The notes: generated by a model not told the origin, from the letters alone. Shown: positions 40,627 through 50,549, counted from the first letter of the stretch. The stretch: DNA of 64,000 bases from Pasteurellaceae bacterium Orientalotternb1 (GCA_011455275.1 CP015028.1:1834911-1898910), one strand, 5' to 3'. Program-made: numbers and translations.

Positions 40627-41235
40627 TTATTTTTCAGTTTGAGAAGGCTGATTCTCTTTTACTGAAGATGTTTGCAATTTCTCTTTTTCTGCCTCACTCA
40701 ACACAACTGCTCCTGCATTCGTACGGCGTTGTAGCTCGTGATTTTGTAACAACGCATTAATGCGACGTTGTTGATATTCAAGCTGCTCTGCCGTCGGTTG
40801 TTCTTTCGCAGGAGCGTTATAGCTCACTTGTTGCACTGAATTGCTAAATGGCAAAGTTTGTAGCACAGGCTGTTCGACTTGAGCCACTTCATTATTGCTG
40901 TTCACAACATTCACCCCCAACACCGCAACTAAGCAGACTGATGCAGCAATTCCTGCTTGCATAATTGGAGTACTCCAACGTTTGAGTTTAAGCAATAAGC
41001 CTTTTTTCTTTGCTTTTGGTTGAGCGTTTTCAATGACTTCAGCTTCTAGTAATGCCGCCATTTTCGCTGAAAAATCAGCCCCTAAAATTTGCTCTTCGCC
41101 ACGCATTACACTGCGAATGGTGTGATAACTCGCCCATTTTTGTTGTAATTCACTGCTTGCACACAATATCTCGGAAAATTCTCCGTTGACATTGTGTCCG
41201 TCTATATAGGCGGAAAGCGTTTCTCTATTTTGCAT
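40627..41235 (-). CDS. rseA: Anti-sigma-E factor RseA
   Basis: Inner-membrane protein that holds sigma-E inactive until envelope stress triggers its proteolysis. 202 residues. The N-terminal anti-sigma domain starts RETLSAYIDGHNV and contains WASYHTIRSVMRGE, the RseA_N pattern. A single membrane segment lies at about residues 92-112 (IMQAGIAASVCLVAVLGVNVV), followed by a periplasmic part rich in Gln and charged residues. It sits 33 bases after rpoE, the normal order. No rseB or rseC gene follows; after rseA comes a terminator and convergent pepD. Confidence 0.93.
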   Translation of the reverse strand: MQNRETLSAYIDGHNVNGEFSEILCASSELQQKWASYHTIRSVMRGEEQILGADFSAKMAALLEAEVIENAQPKAKKKGLLLKLKRWSTPIMQAGIAASVCLVAVLGVNVVNSNNEVAQVEQPVLQTLPFSNSVQQVSYNAPAKEQPTAEQLEYQQRRINALLQNHELQRRTNAGAVVLSEAEKEKLQTSSVKENQPSQTEK

Positions 41236-41268
41236 AGAATGCTCCAGTTGATAATTCTGAGTTTTGGT

Positions 41269-41846
41269 TTAATTCTGTTGCATCAGTGGATTGACTTTCG
41301 CATCAATCGCTTCCCTTGCCCTAAAAATCCGAGAACGAACGGTTCCCACAGGGCATTGCATCACTTCGGCAATTTCTTCGTAACTTAGCCCCTCAAGCTC
41401 TCGCAACGTGATTGCGGTTTTGAGTTCATCGGGTAAATTTTCAATGGTATCAAAGACAATTTGTTTTAATTCGTCTGAAAGCAATAAATTTTCAGGGGTA
41501 TCAGCTTCACGCAAATGCACACCACTATCATAACTTTCAGCATCTTCCGCCAAAATATCCTCTTTTGGTGGGCGTCTGCCCAACGCTGTTAAATGATTTT
41601 TGGCAGTATTCACTGCAATGCGATAAAGCCAAGTATAAAAAGCACTTTCCCCCGAAAAGACTCAAGGGAACGATAAGCTTTAATAAAAGATTCTTGCACA
41701 ATATCTGGAATATCATCTCGTGCGACATAGCGTGTCAGCAATCCTGCGACTCTATTTTGATAACGGACGACGAGTAAATTAAATGCTTTTTTATCACCTT
41801 GTTGTGCACGTTCAACCAATGCCTGATCGGTTATTTGTTCACTCAT
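41269..41846 (-). pseudogene. rpoE: Sigma-E factor RpoE, frame broken by a one-base deletion (probable sequence error)
   Basis: ECF-type sigma factor for envelope stress. The first frame from the ATG at 41846 reads QALVERAQQGDKKAFNLLVV, then DIVQESFIKAYRSLESFRG (sigma region 2) and goes wrong after FRG. The rest, beginning with the SAFYTWLYRIAVNTAKN block of all RpoE proteins, continues in another frame, with region 4 in LEGLSYEEIAEVMQCPVGTV. The break is at five G on the minus strand (C run 41649-41653); a sixth G gives GGG GAA AGT and 192 residues (E. coli 191). Conservation on both sides argues for a homopolymer error, though an rpoE-null strain cannot be excluded. Confidence 0.92.
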
Positions 41847-41914
41847 CTATTTGCGTTCTCCTAACTTCTACGCTCTGCTCTCTTTCTTATCTTAATTTCT
41901 CAATGCACGCTCGA

Positions 41915-41942
41915 TTAGTGCAGTAAAATAAGGAAAAGTTCA
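41915..41942 (-). promoter_or_regulatory. Sigma-E-type promoter upstream of rpoE
   Basis: On the minus strand TGAACTT (41942-41936) is followed after 15 bases by CACTAA (41920-41915), near the sigma-E consensus GGAACTT-N15/16-GTCTAA. It lies about 70 bases before the rpoE start and fits autoregulation as known in E. coli. Confidence 0.6.
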
Positions 41943-42010
41943 GAAAACCCACCCAACTGATTAAATTTTGTTCTTTTTATAACATTTACCCGTTTACGGG
42001 AAAGAGTAAT

Positions 42011-43597
42011 TTACTTTCGACGAGCAATCCCCACAAGTAAAATCAATCCACAAATGGCATACCACAGCCAACGTCCGAATTGTGCGTAAGGGGTTTCGCC
42101 TTTGGTACTTTGGAGAGATTGAGTTAAAGTATTGGCTTCAAATTGTGGCAGTAAAGCGGTGACTTTTCCGTCGAAATTGACAAACGCAGTGACGCCTGTA
42201 TTGGTCGCTCGCACCAGTGGTTTGCCGAGTTCCAAGGCTCGCATTCTTGCCATTTGGAAATGCTGCCAAGGACCACTGCTCTCACCAAACCATGCATCGT
42301 TGGTAATAGTCAATAAATAATCTGCTTGCTGTGCTTGCTGATTTTGTTGCAACTGATGCCCGAAAATGATTTCGTAACAGATCGCTAAATTGAATTTTCG
42401 GTTGCCCGCCAATAACGAAGGCTGCACAAATTCCCCTTGTGACAAGTTGATCGGCAGGATAAACACGTCCCGCATCCAATTCAACAAATTGCCGAACGGC
42501 ACATATTCTCCAAACGGCACAAGATGATGTTTGTTATAACGAGGCGATTGATGGATAGCATACGGTTCTGCTCCGCCTAAGGTTACCGCACTGTTGTATA
42601 TTCCATTTGGGTGGCGGTAGAGCGTGCCGATAATAATTTCACTGCCATTCGCACGCCCAAGTTGGTCTAGCTGCAGCAGAATCGGTTCGATCTGATCTTC
42701 TGTGGCAGGAATGGCAGATTCAGGCAGAATCACCACATCACTCTTACCGATCAATTGGTTGATCAAATGTCCGTAAGTTCGCAAGGTGTCATCAAAATGA
42801 GCAGGATTCCACTTCATTTGCTGTTCGATATTACCTTGTACCAAGCTGATTTTTACCGTAGGTTTGCTGTGATCGATCTCCACCCAATTGGTAAATTTTG
42901 TGGCAAAACTGACCGCTAGCACCGTAATCAAGCCAATACAAGCGGTCAGTTTCTGCGAATTTTTTGCAAGTTGCACCAGATAACCGCTGACGATCATCAC
43001 AAAAGCGGTTAAGCCTTCCACACCAAAGAGCGTTGCGACATTGGCAAAAGGCGTATCAATTTGTGAATAGCCAAATTGCAACCACGGAAAGCCCGTGAAC
43101 ACCACGCCCCGCAGATATTCCGTAGCGGTAAATACCGCCGCCAATAGCCAAGGATTTTGCCAGTGAAAGCGTTGCACCACAAAAGTGAACAGTAGCGGAT
43201 ATAACGCCAAATACGCCGCCAGCAGTAACACCGCCAAATAACTGACGATTTCAGGCACGCCGCCGAATTGGATCATACTGACGTGCACCCAATTCACCCC
43301 GACGGCAAAATAACTCACACCCCATAAAAAAGTACCAAACAACGCCGTGCGTTTTGCATTGCAAATCGCCAGCCAAATCAGACCGCTTGCAGAGAGAAAG
43401 GCAACCCACCAATAATCAAACGGGGAATAGGCAAAAATGCCAATCCCCCCTGAAATTAAGGCGACCGCATAGGCAAGCCAAGCAGTCACAAAACGCAATT
43501 GCGTTTTAAACGTTGGCTCTGCCAATGGCTCCGAAGGAGTGAGCAAACTCTTTCGAGAGTTTGCGAATAATTTTTGCTGATTTTTTGCAACTGTCAT
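42011..43597 (-). CDS. lnt: Apolipoprotein N-acyltransferase Lnt
   Basis: Inner-membrane enzyme that adds the third acyl chain to lipoproteins. 528 residues (E. coli 512). About seven N-terminal hydrophobic segments lie before residue 250; the periplasmic nitrilase domain follows with catalytic Glu in [10 protein letters not shown], Lys in [16 protein letters not shown] and Cys in [10 protein letters not shown]; a last membrane segment closes the protein. The start overlaps the corC stop by four bases (ATGA), the usual corC-lnt pair. A USS core in frame encodes KLTACIG. The window holds several of its substrates, including LptE and two MetQ copies. Confidence 0.96.
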   Translation of the reverse strand: MTVAKNQQKLFANSRKSLLTPSEPLAEPTFKTQLRFVTAWLAYAVALISGGIGIFAYSPFDYWWVAFLSASGLIWLAICNAKRTALFGTFLWGVSYFAVGVNWVHVSMIQFGGVPEIVSYLAVLLLAAYLALYPLLFTFVVQRFHWQNPWLLAAVFTATEYLRGVVFTGFPWLQFGYSQIDTPFANVATLFGVEGLTAFVMIVSGYLVQLAKNSQKLTACIGLITVLAVSFATKFTNWVEIDHSKPTVKISLVQGNIEQQMKWNPAHFDDTLRTYGHLINQLIGKSDVVILPESAIPATEDQIEPILLQLDQLGRANGSEIIIGTLYRHPNGIYNSAVTLGGAEPYAIHQSPRYNKHHLVPFGEYVPFGNLLNWMRDVFILPINLSQGEFVQPSLLAGNRKFNLAICYEIIFGHQLQQNQQAQQADYLLTITNDAWFGESSGPWQHFQMARMRALELGKPLVRATNTGVTAFVNFDGKVTALLPQFEANTLTQSLQSTKGETPYAQFGRWLWYAICGLILLVGIARRK

Positions 43598-44493
43598 TCG
43601 TTGCTCTCTTTGCTATTCATCAATTCTAGCTGTTCATCGCTTACCGTCACTCGCAGTTGAATTAAGCGGCGGCTATCAGCAGACGTGACTTTAAACATCA
43701 TTCCACCGAGCTCAATTTCTTCGCCCCGCTTTGGCAAATGTCCGAAGGCTTGCATCACCAAACCGCCCACGGTATCGACTTCTTCATCGTCAAAATTGAT
43801 CGCAAACTGCTGATTGAAACGTTCAATATCCGTGAGTGCAAGCACCGCATAGGTGTGTTGCGAAAGTTGGCGAATTGGCTCAATTTCCGCTTCGTCAAAT
43901 TCATCTTCAATATTGCCAACGATCTGTTCCAAAATATCTTCAATCGTGACTAAGCCCGAAACAGCCCCAAATTCATCAACGACCACTGCCATATGAAAAC
44001 GTTCGGAGCGAAATTCCTTGAGCATTCGATCCACCCGTTTACTTTCTGGCACAATCACCGCAGGACGCAAAATTTCTGCCATTTCAAAAGGTTGTGAATC
44101 TGAACGCAGATATTTCAACAGATCTTTCGCCAATAAAATGCCTTCAATCGTATCTTTTCCATCACGAATCACAGGGAAACGAGAGTGGGCGGACTCAATG
44201 ATAATGTCTACGCAAGCATCAAGGGGCTGTTCGGCATCAATAAACACAATTTGCGGACGGGGGATCATAATATCCCGTACACGCAATTCGGAGATTTCCA
44301 TCACCCCTTCAATCATCTCTTTGGTGTCGCTGTCAATCAGCTCATTTTCGGCAGAATCCCGAATGACTTCGACCAAATCTTCCCGATTTTTCGGCTCTTG
44401 TTGAAATAAACCGCCAAATAGCGATTTTAGAAAGGATTTTTTTTCTAGCGTATTCTTATCAGACAAATTTACGCTCTGCGAATCATCACTCAT
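43594..44493 (-). CDS. corC: CorC-type CBS-domain protein (magnesium/cobalt efflux family)
   Basis: 299 residues from the ATG at 44493 (E. coli CorC 292); ten extra codons upstream are possible but MSDDSQ is the normal start. [22 protein letters not shown] is followed by [16 protein letters not shown], a pair of CBS domains (about 75-205) with SAHSRFPVI and [15 protein letters not shown], and the C-terminal CorC/HlyC transporter-associated domain ([16 protein letters not shown]). It has no membrane segments here. In E. coli it lies in the ybeZYX-corC-lnt neighbourhood; only corC-lnt is seen in this window. Confidence 0.93.
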   Translation of the reverse strand: MSDDSQSVNLSDKNTLEKKSFLKSLFGGLFQQEPKNREDLVEVIRDSAENELIDSDTKEMIEGVMEISELRVRDIMIPRPQIVFIDAEQPLDACVDIIIESAHSRFPVIRDGKDTIEGILLAKDLLKYLRSDSQPFEMAEILRPAVIVPESKRVDRMLKEFRSERFHMAVVVDEFGAVSGLVTIEDILEQIVGNIEDEFDEAEIEPIRQLSQHTYAVLALTDIERFNQQFAINFDDEEVDTVGGLVMQAFGHLPKRGEEIELGGMMFKVTSADSRRLIQLRVTVSDEQLELMNSKESNE

Positions 44494-44634
44494 AGGTTTC
44501 TCTTTCAAAATAAAAACTTGCAAAAATTATCACAGAATAGACAAAAAATCGACCTCATCACGCATTCGTTGCTTTCTATTTACAAAAATTTAGCATAGGA
44601 TATGCACAATTTTTTTCCATTCAGGAGTGAATTT

Positions 44635-45276
44635 ATGAAATTAGCACAACTCGCCTTAACGGTTGCCACATTGGCTGTCGCAGGCTCTGCCGTTGCGGGC
44701 ACAGTTACAGGTTCGTCAAACGTGAATTTTTTAGCGTTCGACGGTCATAAACTTAAGAAAAAAAGTACCATTCAAATTAACGATAACAATCCACACCAAG
44801 TGGTTGTAGAAGTGTCGAGCATTTACCAATCTGGCTCTGACAGCAATTTCTTTGAGTCTTCTCCGATTGTGATCACCTTCAACGGCAGCCAAGAAGATAT
44901 TCAAGTGATTGCACCAAACTTACGCAGCTCATTTGATGTGGATAAGTTTAAAGAAAATCCAACCTTTACCATTAAAACCGCTTCTGGTAAGCAATTAGAC
45001 TACAAAAAAGACTATTTGAAAGGCGAGGGCTTCCTACCAAATGCGAACATTGAAGGCAACCTTGCCACCTACAATTCAGGTGAAGGCGTAGCGGCGGTGA
45101 AAGGTTTAGCGGTAATGCCAATGGCAGCAATGATGCCTGTTGCCGCAGGCAAAGCCGCAAAAGGCAAAGTGATGGTACAAGGCGAAAACATCGCAGAACA
45201 ACAGTTGCAATACTGGTTCCAACAAGCGGATAAAGAAACCCAAAAGCGTTTCTTAGATTGGGCAAAAAAACAGTAA
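44635..45276 (+). CDS. DUF2057 family periplasmic protein
   Basis: 213 residues from the ATG at 44635, which has RBS CAGGAG. An in-frame ATG 11 codons upstream lacks an RBS and would spoil the signal peptide. The leader MKLAQLALTVATLAVAGSAVAG suits signal peptidase I cleavage after AVAG. The mature part VNFLAFDGHKLKKKSTIQIND is typical of DUF2057 (E. coli YccT-like), a family of unknown function in the envelope. A low-complexity Met/Ala/Lys stretch lies near residues 160-180 and the C-terminus is polar (QYWFQQADKETQKRFLDWAKK). No operon partner; a USS-based terminator follows. Confidence 0.85.
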   Translation: MKLAQLALTVATLAVAGSAVAGTVTGSSNVNFLAFDGHKLKKKSTIQINDNNPHQVVVEVSSIYQSGSDSNFFESSPIVITFNGSQEDIQVIAPNLRSSFDVDKFKENPTFTIKTASGKQLDYKKDYLKGEGFLPNANIEGNLATYNSGEGVAAVKGLAVMPMAAMMPVAAGKAAKGKVMVQGENIAEQQLQYWFQQADKETQKRFLDWAKKQ

Positions 45277-45287
45277 GTAACGTCTCT

Positions 45288-45340
45288 ACAAGCGGTTAGA
45301 TCAGCAAAAAGTTTTGCAAATCTAGCCGCTTATTTTATTT
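45288..45340. terminator. USS-derived terminator between convergent DUF2057 gene and cobB
   Basis: AAGCGGTTAGAT (45290-45301, part of a USS at 45288-45296) pairs with ATCTAGCCGCTT (45320-45331) with one G-U pair, followed by TTATTTTATTT. It serves the plus-strand gene and possibly cobB. Confidence 0.7.
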
Positions 45341-45341
45341 A

Positions 45342-46055
45342 TCAAATGTTCTTAATTAATTCATCAACAAACTCTGGCACGATTTCACTCGCTTTGCCGT
45401 ATTTTGACTGTTTAAAGTGAGAACAGACTTTGCTCGGTTCTAAATTCAATTCTATCGTTTCTGCTTCAAACGGCAGTTCTTGTACAAATCCTGCGGCAGG
45501 ATAAACATTGCCCGATGTGCCAATCGCAATAAAATAGTCACAGTCATTGAGTGCGGAATAAATTCGTTCCATTTCAAGGGGCATTTCTCCAAACCACACA
45601 ATATGCGGACGCAATTTTCTCGGCGTAGTACAGCATTCACATCGGTCGTTTTCTGTCACGTTTTTTTGCCAATCATAAACCTTACCTGAATGAGTACAAC
45701 GTACTTTGAGTAGTTCACCATGCATATGGATGAGATTTTTCGATCCTGCACGTTCGTGCAAGTTATCCACATTTTGGGTAACTAGAAGCAGATTTTTACC
45801 TAACTTTTCTTCTAATTTCGCCAATGCAAAATGAGCCGCATTTGGTTGAATATTTGGATCAAATAGCTTTCGACGGCGTTCATTGTAAAACCGTTGAACG
45901 AGTTCAGGATTACGTAAAAAACCTTCGGGCGTGGCAACATCATCAATGCGATGATTTTCCCACAAACCATCACTTGCTCGAAACGTTTGAATACCCGATT
46001 CGGCAGAAATTCCTGCTCCAGTTAAAATCACGACTTTAGGCGTTAATCGCTTCAC
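45342..46055 (-). CDS. cobB: NAD-dependent protein deacylase CobB (sirtuin)
   Basis: Removes acetyl and succinyl groups from lysines. 237 residues from a GTG start at 46055, supported by RBS AAGGAG. A longer frame to 46235 translates a spacer with two USS and is rejected. Motifs: NAD-binding [10 protein letters not shown], the class [12 protein letters not shown] with the Tyr and Arg that read succinyl-lysine, [12 protein letters not shown], catalytic His in HMHGELL, and four zinc cysteines in VRCTHSG and [10 protein letters not shown]. coli CobB is the closest model. It is divergent from prfB. Confidence 0.95.
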   Translation of the reverse strand: MKRLTPKVVILTGAGISAESGIQTFRASDGLWENHRIDDVATPEGFLRNPELVQRFYNERRRKLFDPNIQPNAAHFALAKLEEKLGKNLLLVTQNVDNLHERAGSKNLIHMHGELLKVRCTHSGKVYDWQKNVTENDRCECCTTPRKLRPHIVWFGEMPLEMERIYSALNDCDYFIAIGTSGNVYPAAGFVQELPFEAETIELNLEPSKVCSHFKQSKYGKASEIVPEFVDELIKNI

Positions 46056-46216
46056 TGTTTTTCTCCTTCTGCTAAATTTAGTGCAAATTATAGCAATGCA
46101 AGCGGTCAGTTCCCGATAAAAATTTGCAAATTTCTCCTGAAATCTCACCGCTTGTTCCCACTTTTTTCCCCTTAGGCTATAATTGCCCGCTTTTAAAAAT
46201 GAAGAAGGAAAATAAT

Positions 46217-47315
46217 ATGTTTGAATTAAATCCAATTAAAACGCAACTAGCGGATATGGCACAGCGTACTGCGATGTTACGGGGGTATCTTTGACTTTGA
46301 TCTGAAAGTTGAGCGACTGGAAGAAGTCAATGCCGAATTAGAGCAGCCAGATGTGTGGAACGATCCTGAAAAAGCCCAAGCCTTAGGCAAAGAGCGGGTA
46401 ACGCTTGAAAGTGTGGTGAATACGATCAACGCCCTTGAGCAAGGAATAGAAGATGTGGAAGGCTTGATCGAACTCGCTGTGGAAGCGGAAGACCAAGATA
46501 CCTTTAACGAAGCACAACAAGAAGCGGATCAATTACAAGAAAAATTAGCGTTGCTTGAGTTCCGCCGTATGTTTAGCGGTCCACACGATGCGGCAGATTG
46601 TTATGTCGATTTGCAAGCGGGTTCAGGCGGTACAGAAGCACAAGACTGGACGGAAATGTTGCTGCGAATGTATTTGCGTTGGGCGGAAAGCAAAGGCTTT
46701 AAAACCGAATTGATGGAAGTCTCCGACGGTGATGTGGCGGGTATTAAATCAGCGACTATTCGTATTTCAGGTGAATATGCGTTCGGTTGGTTACGCACCG
46801 AAACGGGGATTCATCGCTTGGTTCGTAAAAGCCCGTTTGACTCGAATAACCGTCGCCATACCTCGTTCAGTGCGGCTTTCGTTTATCCTGAAGTCGATGA
46901 TGATTTTGAGATTGAGATCAACCCTGCCGATCTTCGCATTGATGTTTATCGTGCGTCAGGAGCGGGCGGTCAGCACGTCAATAAAACCGAATCAGCGGTG
47001 CGGATCACCCATATGCCATCGGGCATTGTGGTGCAATGCCAAAACGGACGTTCGCAACATCAAAATAAAGACCAAGCAATGAAGCAGCTCAAAGCGAAGC
47101 TGTATGAAATGGAAATGATGAAGAAGAACGCTGAAAAACAAGCGATGGAAGAGAGCAAATCCGACATCGGTTGGGGCAGCCAAATTCGTTCGTATGTGTT
47201 GGACGATTCTCGCATTAAAGATCTCCGCACGGGCGTAGAAAACCGCAACACTCAAGCGGTATTAGACGGTGATTTAGACCGTTTTATTGAAGCCAGTCTC
47301 AAAGCAGGGCTATAA
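46217..47315 (+). CDS. prfB: Peptide chain release factor 2 with programmed +1 frameshift
   Basis: Ends translation at UGA and UAA. The ATG at 46217 opens a 25-codon leader ending TTA CGG GGG TAT CTT, then TGA at 46292-46294. Skipping one base at CTT TGA C gives GAC TTT GAT and a 340-residue continuation, 365 residues in all as in E. coli. The internal Shine-Dalgarno-like GGGGG three bases before CTT is present, so this is the well-known autoregulatory frameshift and not an error. Later motifs: the recognition tripeptide SPF in RKSPFDSN and the catalytic GGQ in [12 protein letters not shown]. lysS does not follow; a terminator does. Confidence 0.97.
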
Positions 47316-47327
47316 AAATCACAAGTC

Positions 47328-47352
47328 GGCGGAACTTCCGCCTACTTTTTTT
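47328..47352 (+). terminator. Rho-independent terminator after prfB
   Basis: GGCGGAA (47328-47334) pairs with TTCCGCC (47336-47342), effectively GGCGG/CCGCC with loop AACTT. It is followed by TA and seven T (47346-47352), 13 bases after the prfB stop. Confidence 0.85.
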
Positions 47353-47401
47353 GCCTGACAAGCGGTCAGTTTCTCACAATTTTTTGCAAATCGGATAGCT
47401 A

Positions 47402-48037
47402 ATGAAAAAATCTCTTTCTCTCCTGTTTTCCCTTTTTTCACTCACCGCCATTGCTCACCCACACTCCTTTTTGGATATGCGAAATAAAGTGTTAATTGAA
47501 AATGAGCAGCTGCAAGGCTTTGAAATGACGTGGATTTTGGACGAAATCACCTCATCGGAATTGATTTACGAAATCCAATCGAACAAAAACCGTAAAGCCG
47601 CCGAAGCGAAAATTACCGAAGAACTCAATCAATCGGCAGTTGATAATCACTATTTCAGTGAATTGTATGATGAAAAAAATACACCGATTAAATTCAAATC
47701 CAAACCAGTTCAGCCTTCAGTTGAAATCAAAGACAATCGGCTTTTCTACCATTTCACGCTCTCGCTTGCCCAACAGCAACCCGTCAAAGGCAAATCTTTT
47801 CGCTTATTCAGCTTTGAGCCAAGCTACTATCTCTATATGGGCTATGAAAAATACAGTGATTTAACTAGCAGCAAACAAAATCTATGCAAAGTTTCCTTAG
47901 AAGAACCAAAAGTGAATCAACAACTTAGACTCTACGCGTCCAGTTTGGATAAAACAGAATCGCCCGATATGCCGTCAGAAAATAGTTTATCGCTCGGGGC
48001 ACAATTTGCACAAAAGGTGAAGATTGAATGTCAGTAA
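47402..48037 (+). CDS. DUF1007 periplasmic protein (metal-transport partner)
   Basis: 211 residues. The signal peptide MKKSLSLLFSLFSLTAIAH is followed by PHSFLDMRNKVLIENEQL, the His-rich start typical of DUF1007, with GFEMTWILDEITSSELI after it. The family is usually encoded next to NicO/RcnA-like permeases, as here, with a ten-base overlap to the next gene. A periplasmic metal-binding or delivery role is inferred from that context and from the N-terminal His-Pro-His. No enzyme motif is seen. RBS is weak; the USS spacer precedes it. Confidence 0.85.
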   Translation: MKKSLSLLFSLFSLTAIAHPHSFLDMRNKVLIENEQLQGFEMTWILDEITSSELIYEIQSNKNRKAAEAKITEELNQSAVDNHYFSELYDEKNTPIKFKSKPVQPSVEIKDNRLFYHFTLSLAQQQPVKGKSFRLFSFEPSYYLYMGYEKYSDLTSSKQNLCKVSLEEPKVNQQLRLYASSLDKTESPDMPSENSLSLGAQFAQKVKIECQ

Positions 48038-49008
48038 AACAGAAATATGCGATTGGCTTCGCCGTCGGTTTTGGGCTAATTTTTGCACTATATCAGCTCT
48101 ACCCGCTGATTTTATTTCACGTATTGGAATGGCAGAAAAGTTTTAATAGCCAACTTTCTGCCGCCCTTCGCACCATTCACGACAACCCGCAACAGGCGGG
48201 GGTGAGTTTGCTTTTAATCAGCTTTTTATATGGCGTGTTTCATGCGGTTGGCCCTGGTCATGGTAAATTTATTTTGACCAGTTACCTTTCTCTTGAACAA
48301 ACCAAATTACCACAAACGCTAAAAATCACGTGGCTATCAGCGATAGTGCAAGGTTTGGTGGCAGTCGGATTAGTGACACTGCTCGTGGTTGGACTCACCC
48401 TTTCCCGCCACTATTTCAATCTTACGCTCAAATGGGTGGAACGTGGCAGTTTTATGGTGATGATGGCATTTGGTGCCTATTGGATTTGGCAAGCGGTCAA
48501 AAGCTATTTGCAAAAAAAAGTGCGGAACCAACCGCTTGTGATCCGCCAAATTCGGCCGATTTCTGCTATGTCGCCTGCGACAAGCGGTCATATTCACACC
48601 GAAAATTGCAGCTGTGGACACAAACATTTGCCAAGCTCACACGACATGGCACAAATCCACGACTGGAAATCGATGTGGGCGGTGGTGTTCAGCATCGGGC
48701 TACGCCCTTGCACAGGGGCGATTTTGGTGCTGTTTCTATCTTACACACTCGATCTCTATCTCTGGGGCGTAGCATCGGCGTTGGTGATGGCGATCGGCAC
48801 AGGGCTAACGCTCAGCCTGTTTGCTTGTTTGGTGATGTTCGCTCGCAACAAAGCCGTGCAAGCGAGCCGCTTTTATCTCTCCCTGCAAACAAGCAAGCAG
48901 TTGGTTTTTGCTCTTAAATTGCTAATGGGATTACTACTACTTGGTGTGGGTTCCACATTGTTGCACAGCAGCTTTATTGAAGTTAGCGGTGGATTATTTA
49001 AGCGTTAG
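48028..49008 (+). CDS. Nickel/cobalt transporter, NicO/RcnA-like
   Basis: 326 residues with about seven hydrophobic segments. The metal-site block is FHAVGPGHGKFILTSYL near residue 72 (H-x5-H in the NicO pattern). A cytoplasmic or periplasmic loop rich in His and Cys (HIHTENCSCGHKHLPSSHD, about 189-207) probably binds the metal. GLRPCTGAILVLFLSYTLDL near 228 is the second conserved block. The family covers Ni/Co uptake and efflux (RcnA, HupE-like, ZevB of H. influenzae); the paired DUF1007 gene is like ZevA, so zinc uptake is a real alternative. Direction and metal cannot be decided from sequence. Confidence 0.87.
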   Translation: MSVKQKYAIGFAVGFGLIFALYQLYPLILFHVLEWQKSFNSQLSAALRTIHDNPQQAGVSLLLISFLYGVFHAVGPGHGKFILTSYLSLEQTKLPQTLKITWLSAIVQGLVAVGLVTLLVVGLTLSRHYFNLTLKWVERGSFMVMMAFGAYWIWQAVKSYLQKKVRNQPLVIRQIRPISAMSPATSGHIHTENCSCGHKHLPSSHDMAQIHDWKSMWAVVFSIGLRPCTGAILVLFLSYTLDLYLWGVASALVMAIGTGLTLSLFACLVMFARNKAVQASRFYLSLQTSKQLVFALKLLMGLLLLGVGSTLLHSSFIEVSGGLFKR

Positions 49009-49103
49009 CATTACTTTTTTTATAAAAACATTAAAAAACTTTTTCAAATTTGTGAAAGCGTTTAGAATGCCGACTTCATTACTAATACATGAGGTCTTAA
49101 TTT

Positions 49104-50549
49104 ATGGATAGCATTGTTGCAACCTTTGAAAATTGTCTAAAATGGATTGTGGACAATGTAGATGGCCCATTGTGGGACATTACGGTCATTACCCTACTCG
49201 GAACAGGTCTATTTTTTACTGTCACCACGGGGTTAGTTCAACTTCGCTTATTACCACAAAGTCTGCGTGAAATGTGGTTTGGGCGTGCGGCTAGTGGTGA
49301 TTCTCTAACCCCGTTCCAAGCCTTTGCGACAGGGCTTGCCAGCCGTGTTGGAGTGGGTAATATCGGCGGTGTAGCAACTGCGATCGCACTCGGTGGCCCA
49401 GGTGCAGTGTTCTGGATGTGGATCACCGCATTAATTGGAATGAGCAGTGCATTTGCGGAATCCTCTCTTGCTCAAGTGTATAAAATCCGTGATCCAAACG
49501 GTATGTTCCGTGGTGGTCCTGCTTACTATATTTCAAAAGGCTTAAAGTCCCCTTGGTTAGCCGTTGCCTTTGCCATCACCTTAATTTTCACCTTCGGATT
49601 TGCCTTCAATGCGGTGCAAGCCAACTCAATTGTTGAAGCCACCCGCAATGCGTGGAAGTGGGATGCAAACTATGTCGGCATCGTGCTTGTGGTGCTTACC
49701 GCTGCCATCATTTTCGGCGGAGTGAAACGCATTGGGCAAGTGTCATCTAAAGTTGTGCCTACGATGGCGTTGTTCTACCTGATTATGGCCGTGATCATTT
49801 TAGGAATGAACATCGAAAAAGTCCCTGCAGTGTTAGCGAATATCATCAGCAGTGCCTTTGATTTCTCTGCAATGGCGGGCGGTATGTTCGGGGCATTGTT
49901 CTCAAAAGCGATGCTAATGGGTATTAAACGTGGTTTGTTCTCAAACGAAGCGGGTATGGGGTCGGCACCAAACTCCGCCGCAACGTCTGATGCGAAGCAC
50001 CCTGCTTCACAAGGCTTGATCCAAATGCTTGGCGTGTTTGTGGATACCATTGTGGTATGTACTTGTACTGCGGTTATCATTTTGATGTCAAATGACTACG
50101 GTGGTGAGCACTTGCGTGGCGTTTCACTCACCCAAAAAGCGTTAGAATTCCATATTGGCGAATTTGGCTTACACTTCCTCGCCTTCATTTTGTTACTGTT
50201 CTGCTACACATCAATCATCGGTAACTACGCCTATGCAGAAAGCAACATCCGCTATATCCGCAATAAACCTTGGGTAGTGCTCGTGTTCCGTTTAGTCGTC
50301 TTATTCTTCGTCTATTTCGGTGCCGTGCGTGATGGCGGTATTGTTTGGGCATTTGCCGATACCGTAATGGCATCAATGGCAATGATCAACTTAGTTGCCA
50401 TCGTGCTACTTGCCCCAATTGTATGGCTGGTACTGAAAGACTACCAAAAACAAGTCAAAGCGGGCAAAGAGCCAGTATTCAACATTGAAGATCACCCAGA
50501 GTTACTCAAACGTGGCGTTGATGCGGAAGTGTGGCGTAAACAGGACTAA
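49104..50549 (+). CDS. Sodium:alanine symporter (AGCS family)
   Basis: 481 residues with about ten to eleven membrane segments. The AGCS signature lies in GVGNIGGVATAIALGGPGAV (about residues 86-105). Further blocks are RGGPAYYISKGLKSPWLAV, GIKRGLFSNEAGMGSAPN and FCYTSIIGNYAYAESN, all typical of this family (for example AgcS, DagA). It imports alanine or glycine with sodium. RBS region TGAGG. A weak promoter is possible near 49045-49066 (TTTTCA-N16-TAGAAT). It stands alone, followed by a hairpin terminator and the convergent nadV. Confidence 0.93.
   Translation: MDSIVATFENCLKWIVDNVDGPLWDITVITLLGTGLFFTVTTGLVQLRLLPQSLREMWFGRAASGDSLTPFQAFATGLASRVGVGNIGGVATAIALGGPGAVFWMWITALIGMSSAFAESSLAQVYKIRDPNGMFRGGPAYYISKGLKSPWLAVAFAITLIFTFGFAFNAVQANSIVEATRNAWKWDANYVGIVLVVLTAAIIFGGVKRIGQVSSKVVPTMALFYLIMAVIILGMNIEKVPAVLANIISSAFDFSAMAGGMFGALFSKAMLMGIKRGLFSNEAGMGSAPNSAATSDAKHPASQGLIQMLGVFVDTIVVCTCTAVIILMSNDYGGEHLRGVSLTQKALEFHIGEFGLHFLAFILLLFCYTSIIGNYAYAESNIRYIRNKPWVVLVFRLVVLFFVYFGAVRDGGIVWAFADTVMASMAMINLVAIVLLAPIVWLVLKDYQKQVKAGKEPVFNIEDHPELLKRGVDAEVWRKQD

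Noticed and set aside
46056..46235. N-terminal extension of cobB by 60 residues
   Set aside because: It translates a spacer with two USS; a GTG with a good RBS lies at 46055 exactly where sirtuin homology begins.
48330..48917. 195-codon plus-strand frame inside the NicO-like gene
   Set aside because: It is a shifted frame of a well-supported permease, without conserved motifs.
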